Of a stretch of 64,000 nt of DNA, positions 38,631-52,904 are shown piece after piece (position 1 is the stretch's first letter; each line of letters begins with the position of its first letter). The notes beneath the pieces are model-generated. The model ran no database searches. It saw only the letters and a list, made by a program, of their open reading frames with translations, and was not told the origin of the DNA. A program made the position numbers and the translations under genes. This DNA comes from Pardosa pseudoannulata (Eukaryota > Arthropoda > Arachnida > Araneae > Lycosidae): positions 139,376,673 through 139,440,672 of the forward strand of contig CM063502.1 in NCBI GenBank assembly GCA_032207245.1, in the 5' to 3' direction.

Positions 38631-38751
38631 GGGCCGGTCTCACCAAGCTAACCGCGATTAATCTCTGTTTAAACGGAGATTGCGTCCTACCATTGTTTGG
38701 TGCCATGGGTTAATCGTGGTTAGCAGTTAAACGACTTTGGTGAGACTGGCC
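38631..38751. mobile_element. TTAA-flanked miniature element (piggyBac-like)
   Basis: 121 bp between TTAA tetranucleotides (38627-38630 and 38752-38755). The termini GGGCCGGTCTCACCAA and TTGGTGAGACTGGCC are inverted repeats with one mismatch over the shared part. Subterminal GCTAACCGCGATTAA and TTAATCGTGGTTAGC are a second inverted pair, so most of the element can fold. TTAA target choice and duplication are characteristic of piggyBac elements. It carries no coding sequence. Confidence 0.87.
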
Positions 38752-38879
38752 TTAACTATTTCAATTTTATATGTAATCCACTTTCTTATGGTGTCATTTG
38801 ATGCGGCTGTCTATCCCTGGTCATCCGATATCCCCTACCAAGCCGGCTTTCCGGGCACATGCCCTAGGTATGCCCAGAA

Positions 38880-39420
38880 ACTTAATTCAATTTTCTTCTC
38901 ATATTCACCAAAACAAATTAAGTTTAAATTTCCGAGTAAAGATACTAAGATTCAACTTTACAAAACACTAATTAGACAAATAGTTGTATATGGTATCGAG
39001 TGGTAGAGAATAAATAAAGCAGAAGAATATAAATTGTTGATTTTTGAAAGAAAAATACCGAGAAGAATTTTCGATGTAGTAAAAGATAAAGGAATATGGA
39101 AGATAAGAAATAATATAGAAATTCAACAAAAATAAAGAACATAATATAACAAAGATTATTAAAATTACACAATTCAGATGTCTAGCACACAACACAGGGA
39201 TACAAAAATGACAATCCTGAAAAATTAGCTTTTCATAAACCTGGCGGGAAAAGATAGTGTTACACGCCGAATAAGATTACTTCATAGTGTAGAGTAATGG
39301 CTTAAGACCATTGGTGTCGCTGGAGGACAATGGTATTGGATAGATAGATCTAGAATCTAGATGATTTAAACTAACCAAGAAAGCCTTGACCGGCTGTAGA
39401 GCTTAAGAAGAAAAAGAAAT
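38880..39420 (+). pseudogene. non-LTR retrotransposon reverse transcriptase tail (jockey/CR1-type), decayed
   Basis: The forward translation includes TKIQLYKTLIRQIVVYGIEW, then a TAG stop (39004-39006), then RINKAEEYKLLIFERKIPRR and IFDVVKDKGIWKIRNN before a TAA (39133-39135). These match the conserved end of many animal non-LTR polyproteins: K(T/I)xLYKTLIRPVxxYGxE, then W, then a KLxxFERKxLRxI block. A later piece in another frame, RRIRLLHSVE and WLKTIGVAGGQW, corresponds to the RWLDxVExDLKxxGVxxW block just before the end of such proteins. The usual position of the 3' end is near AGCTTAAGAAGAAAAAG (about 39400). Several stops and frame changes show it is dead, and the N-terminal endonuclease and RT catalytic core are absent, as in 5'-truncated copies. 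Confidence 0.87.
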
Positions 39421-39564
39421 TTAATTTAAATTTTAATTCAATAAATAGTTTATATTTGTAAATAATAAAAAAATTAAGCAAAATAATATTTAGAATTTTT
39501 TCCTAATTTAGTGTTCTAATTTTATGAATTTAATTGTGATATTAGCTTATTGTTACAAATTTGT

Positions 39565-40010
39565 AAATGTTGGAGGACGAAAAATTGGATTATAAAAACT
39601 CGTCAGGTTGTGTTTCTCTGTATCATAAGCCCTAGCCAAAATACCTCATCAAAACTACAACAATGCTTCTGTTGCGTCACTCCTCAATTTGAAACACTGC
39701 CGCCATGGTTGCACATGTAGAATTTCATGGTAGAATTGCATGATATGCAAATTATACCACGTGGAAAATGCAAATTTCGGGAGAGAAGAAGACGCCAGTA
39801 ACTTTAACGATAGGTATAAATACCCAGCTGCAACCACTAGAAGCGGGGTGGTGAGATGTTATTAGGTTCACAGGATGGTCTTGGCACAGAACTGCCTGGG
39901 CCCTCTAGTTTTAGGTATTAGGTTATGTCGCCCCCACTGGTTATATACTGTAAATACGCTTGAAAATAAAAGATTAGTGGTGGGTAAAGTCTCGTGGTTT
40001 TTCTTTACTT
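39565..40010. mobile_element. possible solo LTR (TATA box plus poly-A signal)
   Basis: A moderately GC-rich stretch with TATAAATAC at 39815-39823 and an AATAAA signal at 39965-39970, about 150 bp downstream, an arrangement like LTR U3-R-U5. TGTTGG at about 39568 could be a 5' end, but I could not identify a matching CA end or a 4-6-bp target duplication, and no second copy exists in the window. A 60-codon reverse frame inside it has no motif. It could instead be a host promoter with a short transcript. Confidence 0.32.
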
Positions 40011-40146
40011 TACTTTAAAAATAAAAAGTATGTCCATCGTAAATTATTTCTACAAAACACCCATGATACCCTTTATTAAACTATAGTTCAGGATTAAACC
40101 ACTCCCAAGTTAGATGCTTCTAGATAATATACATTATAATAATAGA

Positions 40147-40439
40147 CAAGGCAATTATAATTAGAGATACTGTACGATCATCGCATCGACAAATGAGACA
40201 AGTGTCAAGGACCCGGCTGATTAAAAATTCCGTTCAAATTGTAATTTTGTGGAAAGAGTTGTAAAGATTCTGGTGCTCAATTGTATATAATTAACAAGTA
40301 AAACTATATTGCTTTTTACATTATTTAACTTAGTTTTATTTATTGTTTTATATTTGTGTTTTGTATTTCTTATGTGAGAAAGAGGAGGCCCGGTAACAAG
40401 AAAATGTCTAAGGTCTGGAAGTGATCTAATACGGCCCTG
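40147..40439 (-). mobile_element. short hAT element with exact target duplication
   Basis: Flanked by ATAATAGA (40139-40146 and 40440-40447). The right terminus ACGGCCCTG (reverse complement CAGGGCCGTATTAGATC) and the inner 200 bp match the element carrying the hAT transposase relic at 33096. The left terminus CAAGGCAATTATAATTAG is a weaker partner. 293 bp, non-coding: a deletion derivative of that family. Confidence 0.75.
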
Positions 40440-40447
40440 ATAATAGA

Positions 40448-43400
40448 ACAAGAAAACAAAACCAAAAGAAATATCAGTACTATAAATTTATTCCGCTGTC
40501 TCGAAAAATATAAAGCAGAAAAATGAGATTTCTTTCATTGGTAAAAGCTCTTGTAAATTTTTACAGTAAAAAATACTTTCCGTTTCCAGTTAAATTTTTT
40601 TACAGCAAATTTTGAGACTTGAGACAACAAGGTACAGAATTATGCATATTTTACGTTTTTTGGAAATTTTCGAATATAATAAAAAATTTCAACAAATAAG
40701 ATGGTGGATATAAACTATGACAAATATAGGAGTATCTAAAATTGCATGTATATATCTAGTACAAAATACAAGTTTAAATACTTTTATACCTAATACAAAG
40801 TAAGTTTTTTTTTATCAAAGTAAAAAACGTGGCAACTCATTTAGCATTAGCAATAGACTAAAGATGGCGTTACCAATGAGTTTAGGTTTCCCACAGCCAG
40901 AAGCGTCTAACCAATTTCACTATGGTTCTGACCGAACTACTGTTTTATTGGTGTCGAATTGAGCAGACGAAGCTAGGATTTAGTAACCACCTCCCCCAGA
41001 AATTTCTCTACCTTAAGCTAAAAAATATAAATATAGTTAATTATTATATAAAACTTGATATTATATACATATATGATAGTTTGATATTATAAAAATCCAT
41101 GCACAATCTTGTGTATAGCATGCTTCAGTAAATGGATAAAGCAATTTGAAGCAAATATATTAAAATAGTAGATTAAATTTTTAAAAATTAGTTTTAAGTT
41201 TATATTAAGTATGCAGTTTTAAATAAAATTATGTTTAAAAGCATATTTTTGTTTCAATATCTAGATGCAATTACACTAGGGGTTCGAATCTTCCCTAACC
41301 CTGTCTACGGTCTTGATTGTTCAGACCCTTTTCTTAACAGATCCACGTACATGCTTATGCAATAGGCTGTAATACGGCCTTTTTTAATTGTTGTTAGTAA
41401 ATTAAAGTTTACCTAAAGTAGTTTGTTTAATATGAAGATTTCATTCAAATAAACATTTTAAATTAAATTAACAAAAGGATTTAGTTAGAGTTAAAGACTA
41501 TTTTGCAAAAAGTGTTTATATGAAGTCATTTTTTCTAGCATTCAAATTTTGTCAGCGATTAGTTTTTCCTATTGAATAAATAATTTTTTAAAAATAAAAA
41601 CAACTAAATACCGAAAAAATCAGGAAAACTTCGAAAATTGTAAGGAAAATCTAGACTTAAACCGGGATTAATGTTTTATCTATCTTTTCCACTATTTCAA
41701 GATTTTTAAACATTTCCCTCTTTTGTCTTTGAAAGGGCTTTAAAACAATTTGTTTTGAAGAGGTGCAAAAAAAAAAAAAAATATCCTCAGAAAAAAAAAT
41801 TAATCCTGTTAAAGGGAAAGAGTAATTTTTTTTCAATAATTTTTTCAATCCTGTAGGTAATTTTCTTCAGGGAAAAATGGTTCGGACATTTTACTGACAA
41901 ATAATAAAAACTTGAAGATGAATTAATGAAATTAAATAAGTATTAAGGCTCTTTCAAAATTTGATAAGACAACATTAAAAGATTTAAATTTTTTTCCCAA
42001 TTAAATGTGTCCAAATATGAACTTTTTCATTGGGAATGAAAATTTTAACGAGGAAAAAACCATGTACCTCTAATTTAATTCCATGTGTTTTTCATTTAAA
42101 TTTTTCAGCTTAAGTATATTCCTTGTAAATACAAAGGCTAGTTTACTTAATAATGACGAATGACGACATCTGTTGAATTTGAAAACTTTTATTTTGAGAG
42201 TAGAGAAAATAAAGAGCTTTGCATACAAACACTTAAATTAAATAAACTGTTAGAACCCGTTTTCTATGTTTAAATATACACTCTAACTTGTTTATGCATT
42301 TTTGAATTTTATTATCTTTAGTGAGAAATCAAAGATCGTCTGTACAATAAGTCATATTTAAAAGAAAAATTTTTGTTGAATTAATCATTATCTACATTAG
42401 TATTAGAATTTAATTAAATGTAGTATTTTTATTTATTTATTTTTACTCAAATGTAATTTTTATTATGATTTATCTGAAATCTTTCTGTTTTGTTGTGTAA
42501 AAAAGGGGATTAATTATCTTTTCGGTCAAAAATGAAAATGTTATACATGTTAAACACGTTTGCTTACTTACTTTGTATTTTATTACCTGATTTACAATGG
42601 AAACAATTCAACAATTATCTAGACTTTACGAGAAAAAAATATATAAAATAAATATAGAAATTGTTTTAAAAATTAGGTACGTGTTTAACAAGTTAATCTG
42701 AATCTATGTTAATTATATCAATTATCATCGTGGCAAAAATATTTCTTAATACCTTTCTTTAGTGTTTTGTCTTCAGGTTAAATGAAATTTTCTTTGTTGA
42801 TAATCTATAATTCTAAAAAATAATAAGCAATTCTTTTAGTTAATCTTAAATGTTAAAGGCAACATTTTTTTAATCTACTGATAATAAGCTATTTATGTAG
42901 TATGGCTTAATAATATTAGAACAAAAGAATTATTATTTTACTGACATGAATAATATAACCTTTCTTATGAGAGTTCAAGCAATTTGGAAGATATAATTAA
43001 ACATAATAATATGAAAACAACATACATAAAAATAGAATTATTTTTCTAAAGTCTTGTTCATCTTTTCTATTTATTTAATTTTTATTAAAGTCTCGTATTT
43101 GTAAATATCTTTTCCAGTTAACAGCATTATATTGAAATAAAGATATCAAAGCTTAAAATAATTAGTTGAGGCTGTGCTTAAATATATTTTCCTTCTCAGT
43201 GCTTCAAATCTCGGTATTAAATACAAAATTTATAGTCATTAAAATATTATAAACAAATTATAAGCACGCTAAAAACTAAGGATTATTTATCTAGCAATTA
43301 TAAATAAAATTTTGGCATACAAATTTATGTGTTAGCAATTAATTTCTAGTATCTTTATAAAATATTTGATTTTACGACTTTCAACGGCCTGTAAAACTCA

Positions 43401-43562
43401 ATCGCATATTGTTTTTTAAATATTCTTCTAAATTTCTAAGCAGTGCTGCTGAGTGTTCATTACTTAAGAGTACCGAAATGTCTAACTTTTTATATATTTC
43501 TTAATTACTTATTACTGAATGATCATACTTTTGTTATGGTAATTTACTCTTTGGTGAGATCA
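40448..43562. other. 3.1 kb AT-rich DNA, no gene recognised
   Basis: The most AT-rich long stretch in the window. A CTCCCCCAGAAATTTC word near 40990 resembles hAT ends but has no partner. An A-run near 41767 produces the low-complexity reverse frame at 41657-41848. I see no coding sequence. Confidence 0.45.
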
Positions 43563-43570
43563 TCTCGGCT

Positions 43571-44205
43571 AAGGGCCGTAGCCAGAAATTATATTCGGAG
43601 GGGGACATTGTTTTTTGTGAAGGCTACTTCAATAAAACTACAGGGTTTCTTTTGTATGTATACTCCTAATGAGCATCATAATACAATGTTATTTTAAAAT
43701 ATCAAAATAATTAAAAAATTATATAATGAACAAATTTATAGCCTTGAATTAGTAATGTAGTAACTATACAATGAATTAAATAGTAAAATTAACATTGAAA
43801 ATATATAAACTAAACATGGTATTTAATTCTAATATTTATAACAGAGGTATAACTGGAAAAGAAGAATAATTTTGAAAGAAAATGAAAATTCTCAAATTTT
43901 TACCTGTATATTATAAAACATGCTCTTTTTGAAATTCCCCCCCTCCCAAAATTTTCACAGTTTCTTCCGATTGCACAGCAATATTGTGATGTGTTGCTAA
44001 AAGTGCTAGACACTATGTTCATACATGTCTAATCTAATTTACACCTACTCCTTAACTCAACGTCACTGTTCTAAGCCAACTTTTTCTATGCACAGCTAGG
44101 CAAATGACACACCCACACCCAGGGTCCATTTTCTTTCCACGAAACAGTATTTTAGAATTTCGGAGGGGGACCGGACACCTAAACCTCCCCTAGCCTACCG
44201 CCTTG
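43571..44205 (+). mobile_element. non-autonomous hAT element, third family
   Basis: Exact 8-bp target duplication TCTCGGCT at 43563-43570 and 44206-44213. Left terminus AAGGGCCGTAGCCAG, right terminus (reverse complement) CAAGGCGGTAGGCTAG. A CGGAGGGGGAC block occurs near both ends in direct orientation. 635 bp with no transposase signature. The terminus is related to hAT family 1, but the interior is not. Confidence 0.85.
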
Positions 44206-44213
44206 TCTCGGCT

Positions 44214-44489
44214 TATTTATTTAGAAGCTTTATTCATTGTTTTGAAGATTTTCATGCACGCTTTACAAACTCGATGAAAACGATCATTACGAAGAAATGC
44301 AAGTAACTTTTCCATAGAATTTTCTAACGTTAAGATACTAAAATGAGTTTCTTTTCCTATGAAGAACAATTAACCCCTCCCCCAAAAGTACCAAAATGGT
44401 ATTCTGACTAAAATTTTATTTTTATTTTAATATTTTTAAAATTCTAGTAAATGGAAGATGGTAATTGAAACAATAAGTTACATTCGGTT
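44214..44489. other. AT-rich DNA, no gene recognised
   Basis: Nothing identified. Short pyrimidine-rich words only. Confidence 0.4.
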
Positions 44490-44840
44490 CAGCTTTTATT
44501 AACCTCTTCCCGTGAGTCATCGTCAAAGACATACCAGAACATGACCGGTTTGAACTAGAAAGAAACTTCGGACTTCCTCCAACCAATAGAAGGGTCCGTT
44601 AGTTTGGGGGATTCTGACCCCCGCCTTTCTGGAGTGGACCCATGTTTTTCTCTGCAAGGTAGTCTGTTTTTTTTAGAGGACAAGGTTTTTACCAGTGGAG
44701 AGAAGAGGGTGAAACGCTGCTGGCTTCCGCGACTTGAAGGATAGACATTTTTTGGAGCGTCACGAAAAAAAAGAAAAACTACGCCATGATGACGAAACCT
44801 ACGCCGAATTCAGAGGAGTTCCCCCTATCTACAAATGATA
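44490..44840. other. GC-richer patch of unknown origin
   Basis: Contains CCCCC and GGGGG words, a TTTTTTTT run and an AAAAAAAAG run, but no long open frame, no terminal repeat pair and no second copy. A donor-like CTGCAAGGTAGT occurs near 44655. It might be a small exon or an unknown repeat, and I cannot decide. Confidence 0.3.
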
Positions 44841-45715
44841 AGATGTATTCCTTCGGCATTTAGTTAATTGTATAAAATCCTTTAATCAAGATATATTTGT
44901 CCATCTGTTTTTTAATGAGTTTAGATTTCTTCTTTCTCAAATACTAGGCCAACTTAACATTATTTTTACAGTAATTTTTGTTCTTAGTCATTAGGACTTT
45001 AAATCTATATGTCACACTTAGCTTTGGTCGGGTTTACCACAAAGATGGTTTTGCATTTGCCGGAGAAAAGTTTGTCCTCCTGGAAGTCAGTTTTCTATGA
45101 AAAGGAAGTTCACATTTGTGCTACACAGGAATGAAACTTATTCAGATTCCATACAGTACGTATATCTGATTGATTTGCTCGTAAATTGATTACATGACGA
45201 AGCCAACCCATCTCTCGTATTGATTATCCTAAAGGCCACCAAAAGAAACTTTGTTACGGTTTGCTTCTTTTGACATTTTTTGGAAGCCATTCACAAAATC
45301 GAATTTTATGCTAAACATATGTGTTACAAACATTTAATAAGTTCTTTGCATGTAATATGTTCTGCAAATGACTCCAACCATTTACTTTTAGTAGTGGTGT
45401 TATGAAAACTTCAAACAAAATAGCTCATTTGGCTATAGTGAAAAGGTAATGGGGATTTTTTTCAATAATTCAGGCAATGAAGCAGTGATATATTTATCTC
45501 AGTAAACATTCGAATTGCCTGTTTAGTATCTAAAACGAATTTTTTAATTTAATTTCCTAACAAAACTAATATAATTTTTAAATATTTAAACCATTTTCAT
45601 AAAAATTAATTGCCTATTATTTCATATTTTAAATACAATGATGCAGTTTGGGAAGTTTTAATCTGTGGTAGGTTTTTTTCAACAAAATTTACATATTGAA
45701 TAATCAGCTGGTGAT
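44841..45715. other. AT-rich DNA, no gene recognised
   Basis: No element or coding frame was recognised. Confidence 0.4.
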
Positions 45716-45725
45716 ACTACAGTGT

Positions 45726-46034
45726 CGCTGTTGTTGTTGTTACCAATGCCACTTGGACAAGCTAAGAACGTCAGCCAGAGGCCACATGAATTAAGGTGAA
45801 GGAATGCGCCTTCGTTTGACTAGCACCTGTAAGGTGAACGACTTTGCTTAAGTGGATCTTTGTCATTTAGAAACAGGGGGCAAGAAGACCTCCAGGTTTG
45901 ACCTGCCACCCGCAGAAGTATTGTTTGAAAACTTGGAGGACATTGAAACCACGAGCATATTTTGCGTGCCCCAATCATCATAAACGAACATGGCGGATCT
46001 TAGGCAGGTTCGATACCCAAACTCTCAATCCTCC
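45726..46034 (-). mobile_element. SINE family B, copy 2 (reverse), with target duplication
   Basis: Exact 10-bp duplication ACTACAGTGT at 45716-45725 and 46035-46044. The tail, at the left on the plus strand, is (GTTGTT)n, i.e. AAC repeats on the reverse strand. A B-box-like GGGTATCGAACC lies on the reverse strand near 46010, only about 20 bp from the head end, so the A box is missing and the copy is 5'-truncated. The body aligns with 27875-28100. Confidence 0.87.
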
Positions 46035-46196
46035 ACTACAGTGTAATAGCCATAAAGTGAGCTGAAAGAAAAACTAGTGTACTGTAAAAATGTGACTATT
46101 GGTACATTGTGATCTTAGCCAATTTGTGTGTAATTTTAACATACAACGATTTCCATTAATTTTTTTTCAAGAAATTGCATTCTTTTAGATTCCTCG

Positions 46197-46741
46197 TTGG
46201 GAGTACATAAAACTGCCCAAAGAAGCGTACTTGTAAGATCCATAGTTTACGAGAAAAATACGAAAAACAAAGTATGACGTCACTGCCGGTGCAAGGAAAA
46301 AAAAAAACACTTTATTGGACATATCAGCAACAGTATTTGTATATCTTTCCAGATGATAATGTTTAAAACGTTCACCGCGAATATCGCGTCATGCATGCGC
46401 TTGCGCCATGGAATGACGTTAATCCGCCGTTAAACTGGTATTTAAAAGGCTGCATCTTGTAACTACCGGTAGTCTTCGTATGGTGGCCATGTATTGGGTT
46501 CTGCGACATGTAGCTGATGTACCTCATCAGGTACTACGACATGTACCTGATGTACGGCTGATGTAATGGAAATGCCTTACGAACTGTTAGGGAGTATGGC
46601 TGTGCATATACTGCTGTTGATATGCTCAATAAAATGTTTTTCTTGCCCCGGCAGTGACGTTATACTTTGTTTTTCGTATTTTTCTCGTAAACTATGGATA
46701 GTACAGGTATGCTTCTTTGGGCAGTTTTTATGTACTCCCAA
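46197..46741. mobile_element. foldback element with about 140-bp inverted arms
   Basis: Left arm 46197-46340 and right arm about 46604-46741 are inverted copies at high identity. Both contain GGGAGTACATAAA, CTGCCCAAAGAAGC, CCATAGTTTACGAGAAAAAT and TATAACGTCACTGCCGG (left copy TATGACGTCACTGCCGG). The 263-bp centre contains GACATGTA(C/G)CTGATGTAC direct repeats (about 46505-46560) and a palindromic CGCGAATATCGCG. No direct target duplication was seen. Opposing open frames in the right arm (46566-46802) arise from the arm sequence and are not genes. The superfamily is unknown. Confidence 0.85.
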
Positions 46742-47880
46742 AGAGAAATATAGCTGTGCAGAGTTTATGGGGTCGTTTTGGGACACCATGTATATAAATT
46801 AAAAGAAATACATCTTTCACATTTCATCTGTAATTTTCTTAAATATTTCATTTTACCATTTGGAAGAACTATTGAATCCTATTGTTTTTGAATATCATAA
46901 GTTATTTTATTTTCGTGGTGATAAAGTATAAATTTCAGGGTCATCAGCTGTGTAACATAGAACTGATAGAATGATGTAATAATATTTTTCTCCTAATGTA
47001 TAACTTAATAGTATGCATCCTTAAAATTGAACTATTCTGATAAAAATGTAGTCGTAGAGCTAAATTGTGTCTATAGGTTCGTAATCGTTCTAGGGATTTA
47101 ACACCACTTACGCCAAAGCTTCTACTTTCATCATTGAAGAGAGCTGTCTGTTGTTAGTACAATATATCAGTGGAACAAAGAAAAAAAAAAGTTTCTCTTG
47201 GAAGGTCTAATCAAAAATCAATCCCTTCCTTTCTTTTTTTTTTTAATTTACAAAAACACTACTGTCCCGGAAATTCTTTAACAAACAATTGAGTACATAC
47301 TTTTAAATATTTGTTAAGTATTTGCCTTTTAATACGGTTCTTCTACATCTAATGAATTTACTACCCCATAATAAGCAGCTTCATTTTTCAAAATACATTT
47401 TAAAGTTGTTTTGAAAATATCCTGCAAAAGATTTACGTTCACGCATTAAGCATCTGTCACATGATTTTGTTCCCTTATGTTTTAATTGAAACCTATAACT
47501 TCAATTAGAAATCCTTTTTCAAATTTGGAAAATCATACATTAGTATTTGCCTTCGGCATTAAAATGTTAATGAAATACGCATTTCTCTTAATGTCTCTTC
47601 ACAACCGAAATTCTGTTGTTTTATTTTTACCTGAGACTATTAATGATTTGAGGATGAGATATAGAGTTTGTGGAGCATTTATTTATCTTGGGTGTTTTCT
47701 TGCAAAGTTAAGCTTAGAAACTAATGATTTATTCTGACGTCTAGGGTTTAGTTCTTGAAGTACGCGCTTGAATAGAGGCTAACAGTTTTTGTTAATATTT
47801 AGTTTTACCCTTTCACAGTTTGTCTGTCTAAATTTCCTGCACTTTTATATACGTAAACAAAAGTGGTTCATATGCATGTA
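46742..47880. other. AT-rich DNA, no gene recognised
   Basis: A forward frame at 47486-47737 (83 codons) has no recognisable motif, and I leave it uncalled. Confidence 0.4.
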
Positions 47881-48890
47881 CATATATAAATATAAATTTA
47901 AACATATGAGCATACTTATGAATATAAAGGTTCATTTATATTTTACGAGAAAGTACATTTAATAACATTGATGCGCTTCGAAGTACATAATTTAACTATC
48001 TTTCCCATTTTTAAATACCAGTTACGAATTTAAATACTGTCCGTACCATATTTGTACATACAACTAAAGAGCTGCATGTACATAAGACCTAGGGTAAAAG
48101 AATTCCATATTGGTATGAAGTTACATATGTATTACTTGAAAGGTTTTTCCTCCTAATTGGCTTACAAAATTTTTAAATTTATTTTAATCTAGCGATTATT
48201 TATTTATTCCATGAATAGATAAATAATCTTAATATATGAGCATGTTTATGAATATAAACGTACATCTATATTAAGAGAAAGTACAATTACGAACGTGGAC
48301 TCATTTTGTACTTACATAAAATACTATAAAATATTTCATTACATAAAATACTATAAAATATTACTATAAAACATTTCTTATCTGTTAATACAAATTACGA
48401 ATATAACTACTGTCTGTATCTGTACAATTGTTGAACTGCATGTACACAAGGCAAAAGAATTCCATACTGGGATGCAGTGACACATGCATTGCTTAATAGT
48501 TTTTTCCGCTTAATTGGCTTACAAAATTTTGAATTTATTTTAATATTCATTTATTCGATGTGTTAAATATGTGAGCATGTTTATAAATATAAAGTATATT
48601 TACCAACATAGATGATTTTTGTATGTACATAATTTGAAAATATCTGACATCTGTAAGTACTAATTTCGAATTTAAATACTGTCTGTATTTGTACATACAA
48701 ATATTAAGTTACACGTACTCAAGACCCAGGGCAAAATGCTTCCATACTAAGATGTATTGGCAGATGCATTGCTTGAAAGTTTGTCCCTCCTAATTGGCTT
48801 ACAAAATTTTGATTTTATATTAATCTAGTGATCATTTATTTATTCCATGAGCCATAAAATTATCGTCTACTTTACTGGTTTACAATAAAT
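47881..48890. repeat. tandem array, about 332-bp unit, three copies
   Basis: GAGCAT(A/G)(C/T)TTAT(G/A)AATATAAA recurs at 47908, 48238 and 48573. Each unit also contains ACTGTC(C/T)GTA, TCCTAATTGGCTTACAAAAT and ATTTATT(T/C)ATTCCATGA in the same order. Units have drifted apart by many substitutions and small indels. Confidence 0.87.
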
Positions 48891-49374
48891 TGGCTAGTAA
48901 ATATGTGGATACTTGCATAACCAAAGTCTAAAAAATTCACAGTCCTGCTCATTGGAAGAAAATAATGATGATATTACTTTTAAAGATTTCAAAGACGGAG
49001 GTTTATTTTTTTTCCAAATATGAACTAGCTTTAAAGTCATATTTGAGATAATTTTATTTTAGGTTTTAACTGTACAGAGAAATTTAAATCTAGAAAAACA
49101 GAAGAATTATTTGAATCTTATCAGGACTGAGGTAAATACGTTAATTTTCACTTCCTAGTTCAAAGTAAAGGAAGTCTTGTAATGACGATAAATTTCAAAG
49201 GAAAAAAGTATCTATTTTGAGCATTTCAAGTGTTACGTCTGTATGAATGTACAAAGAAACGTTAAGTCTGAAATGTTAAATATCCATTTTGACCATTCTT
49301 GAACTCGGTATGACTAGCTTACTCTTGACGTCTGAAGAAACGTACATACGCACGTACAAACTTCAAGATTAACT

Positions 49375-51260
<1,886 letters not shown>

Positions 51261-52900
51261 TCAGATGGCTCTACTCAGACAACAAGCATGCCATAAGAAA
51301 CGAAACCTACTTTAAATCTTGAACAGAATGTGCAAACAATAATTCTGATGACGCATCATACGAAACAAAAGAAGGGGGTATATTAAATAGATATACAAGG
51401 AAGTTATGTGGTTCTCTCATTAGATTTTTTTAAGATGTAACCAAAATCCGGTTTTAAGACTAGGACCCTTTTTTATGTAAATTAAGTTTCCATTTTAAAT
51501 TCATCCTCTTTTGATGATAAATTTTTAGGAAATATCTTATTATAACTAATCAAATAGTTATTATTAAAAAAATTGCATTTATACTCTTATAAAAAATATA
51601 CCAATTGATGAATCGTTTTGGAACATATATTGAGAGTTTATATTCTACTCTGTATTCTCTTAAATAACATATGTAGACAGAAGACGACTAAAAATTACTC
51701 TAAATACTAAAATCATTCTAAGTTTAATTTTCTTTAAAACAAGTAATATATAATGGGACGCTTTGTGACTGTAGATGAATTTATGTTTGTATCGAAGTTA
51801 AATAATTAAATGAATTTGATATCCTTAATTTTATAATAAAAAAAATTCTATGCATTCGATTTATCTTTACTATATGTTATCTCGAAGGATTTGCGTGGTA
51901 TAAAATATTACTTCTAATGACTCTCAGAACAGAATTCCGCTATAAATTTTTTAACATCTCTCAAGGGGGATTTATATATAAAATTAATTAATTGATAATA
52001 TATCAAAATATTAAATTCTACTCATATCTAAACAGCAGTGATTAAAATAGCTAATATTTAAAAGTAAAATTGTTGTAGACTCTAAGAAACCTGGAAAACT
52101 ACATTTCTTTGCAGATAATATTTTGAAAATGAATTGCAAATTTCCCAACTTTATATTTGCTCATAGTGATAAGGTATTCAGATATCTAAATGCAAAAGTG
52201 CTGGAAAACTTTAGACCGTTCCTATGCATTTTCTTATGATGACCGACAGATATTTATAAAAGGTCTTTGTAATCGGGACAGCAAAGCGGCGATGTAAAAT
52301 AAAAGAAATTCCTAGAAACCCATCTTTCGATTGCATATGAACTACTAAAGGGAGGATGACTGCAGCTCAGATGTGAACTTTATGAATGATTGAAAAAGAC
52401 ACTTCGATCTTGACATTCTCGCTGGGAGGATTACTTTTAAGGAAGAAAAGAATAAAATCTTTTTGGTAATATTTTTGAGTGATCCTATATTGTTTTTATC
52501 CGTATACCTATGTTTTTTTAGATAAGCTTAGTTACAGAATCAAATGTTAAAGAATAAATTAAGCACCATTAATGAAAAATAGCTAGCTTGTACGATTCCA
52601 TCAATTTTCTTTAGTTGTGGGTAGTGTATATTATCTTCAAATTATTTTTTGAAACTGTTAAATATTTATTATTAGTAGTTTGGCACAAATATTATAATAT
52701 TCCATTAAATAGAAGAAAGTAGAAATCATGAATACATGTGTGTGCTGCAGGCATGGTTATACTAACTACATATCCGATATGTATGAGTGTAGCAAAAATG
52801 TTGGTATAAATATACTGTGTAAATTTGTTTCACGAAGAATAAACAGAATGCAGAATGTAACCAACTCTTCACCATTTGGAATTAGGATCCACTACAGGAG
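51261..52900. other. AT-rich DNA, no gene recognised
   Basis: No repeat unit, element terminus or coding frame recognised. Confidence 0.4.
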
Positions 52901-52904
52901 CAAC

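Noticed and set aside
46566..46802. Forward (78 codons) and reverse (70 codons) frames
   Set aside because: Both lie largely within the right arm of the foldback element and are not preserved in the left arm.
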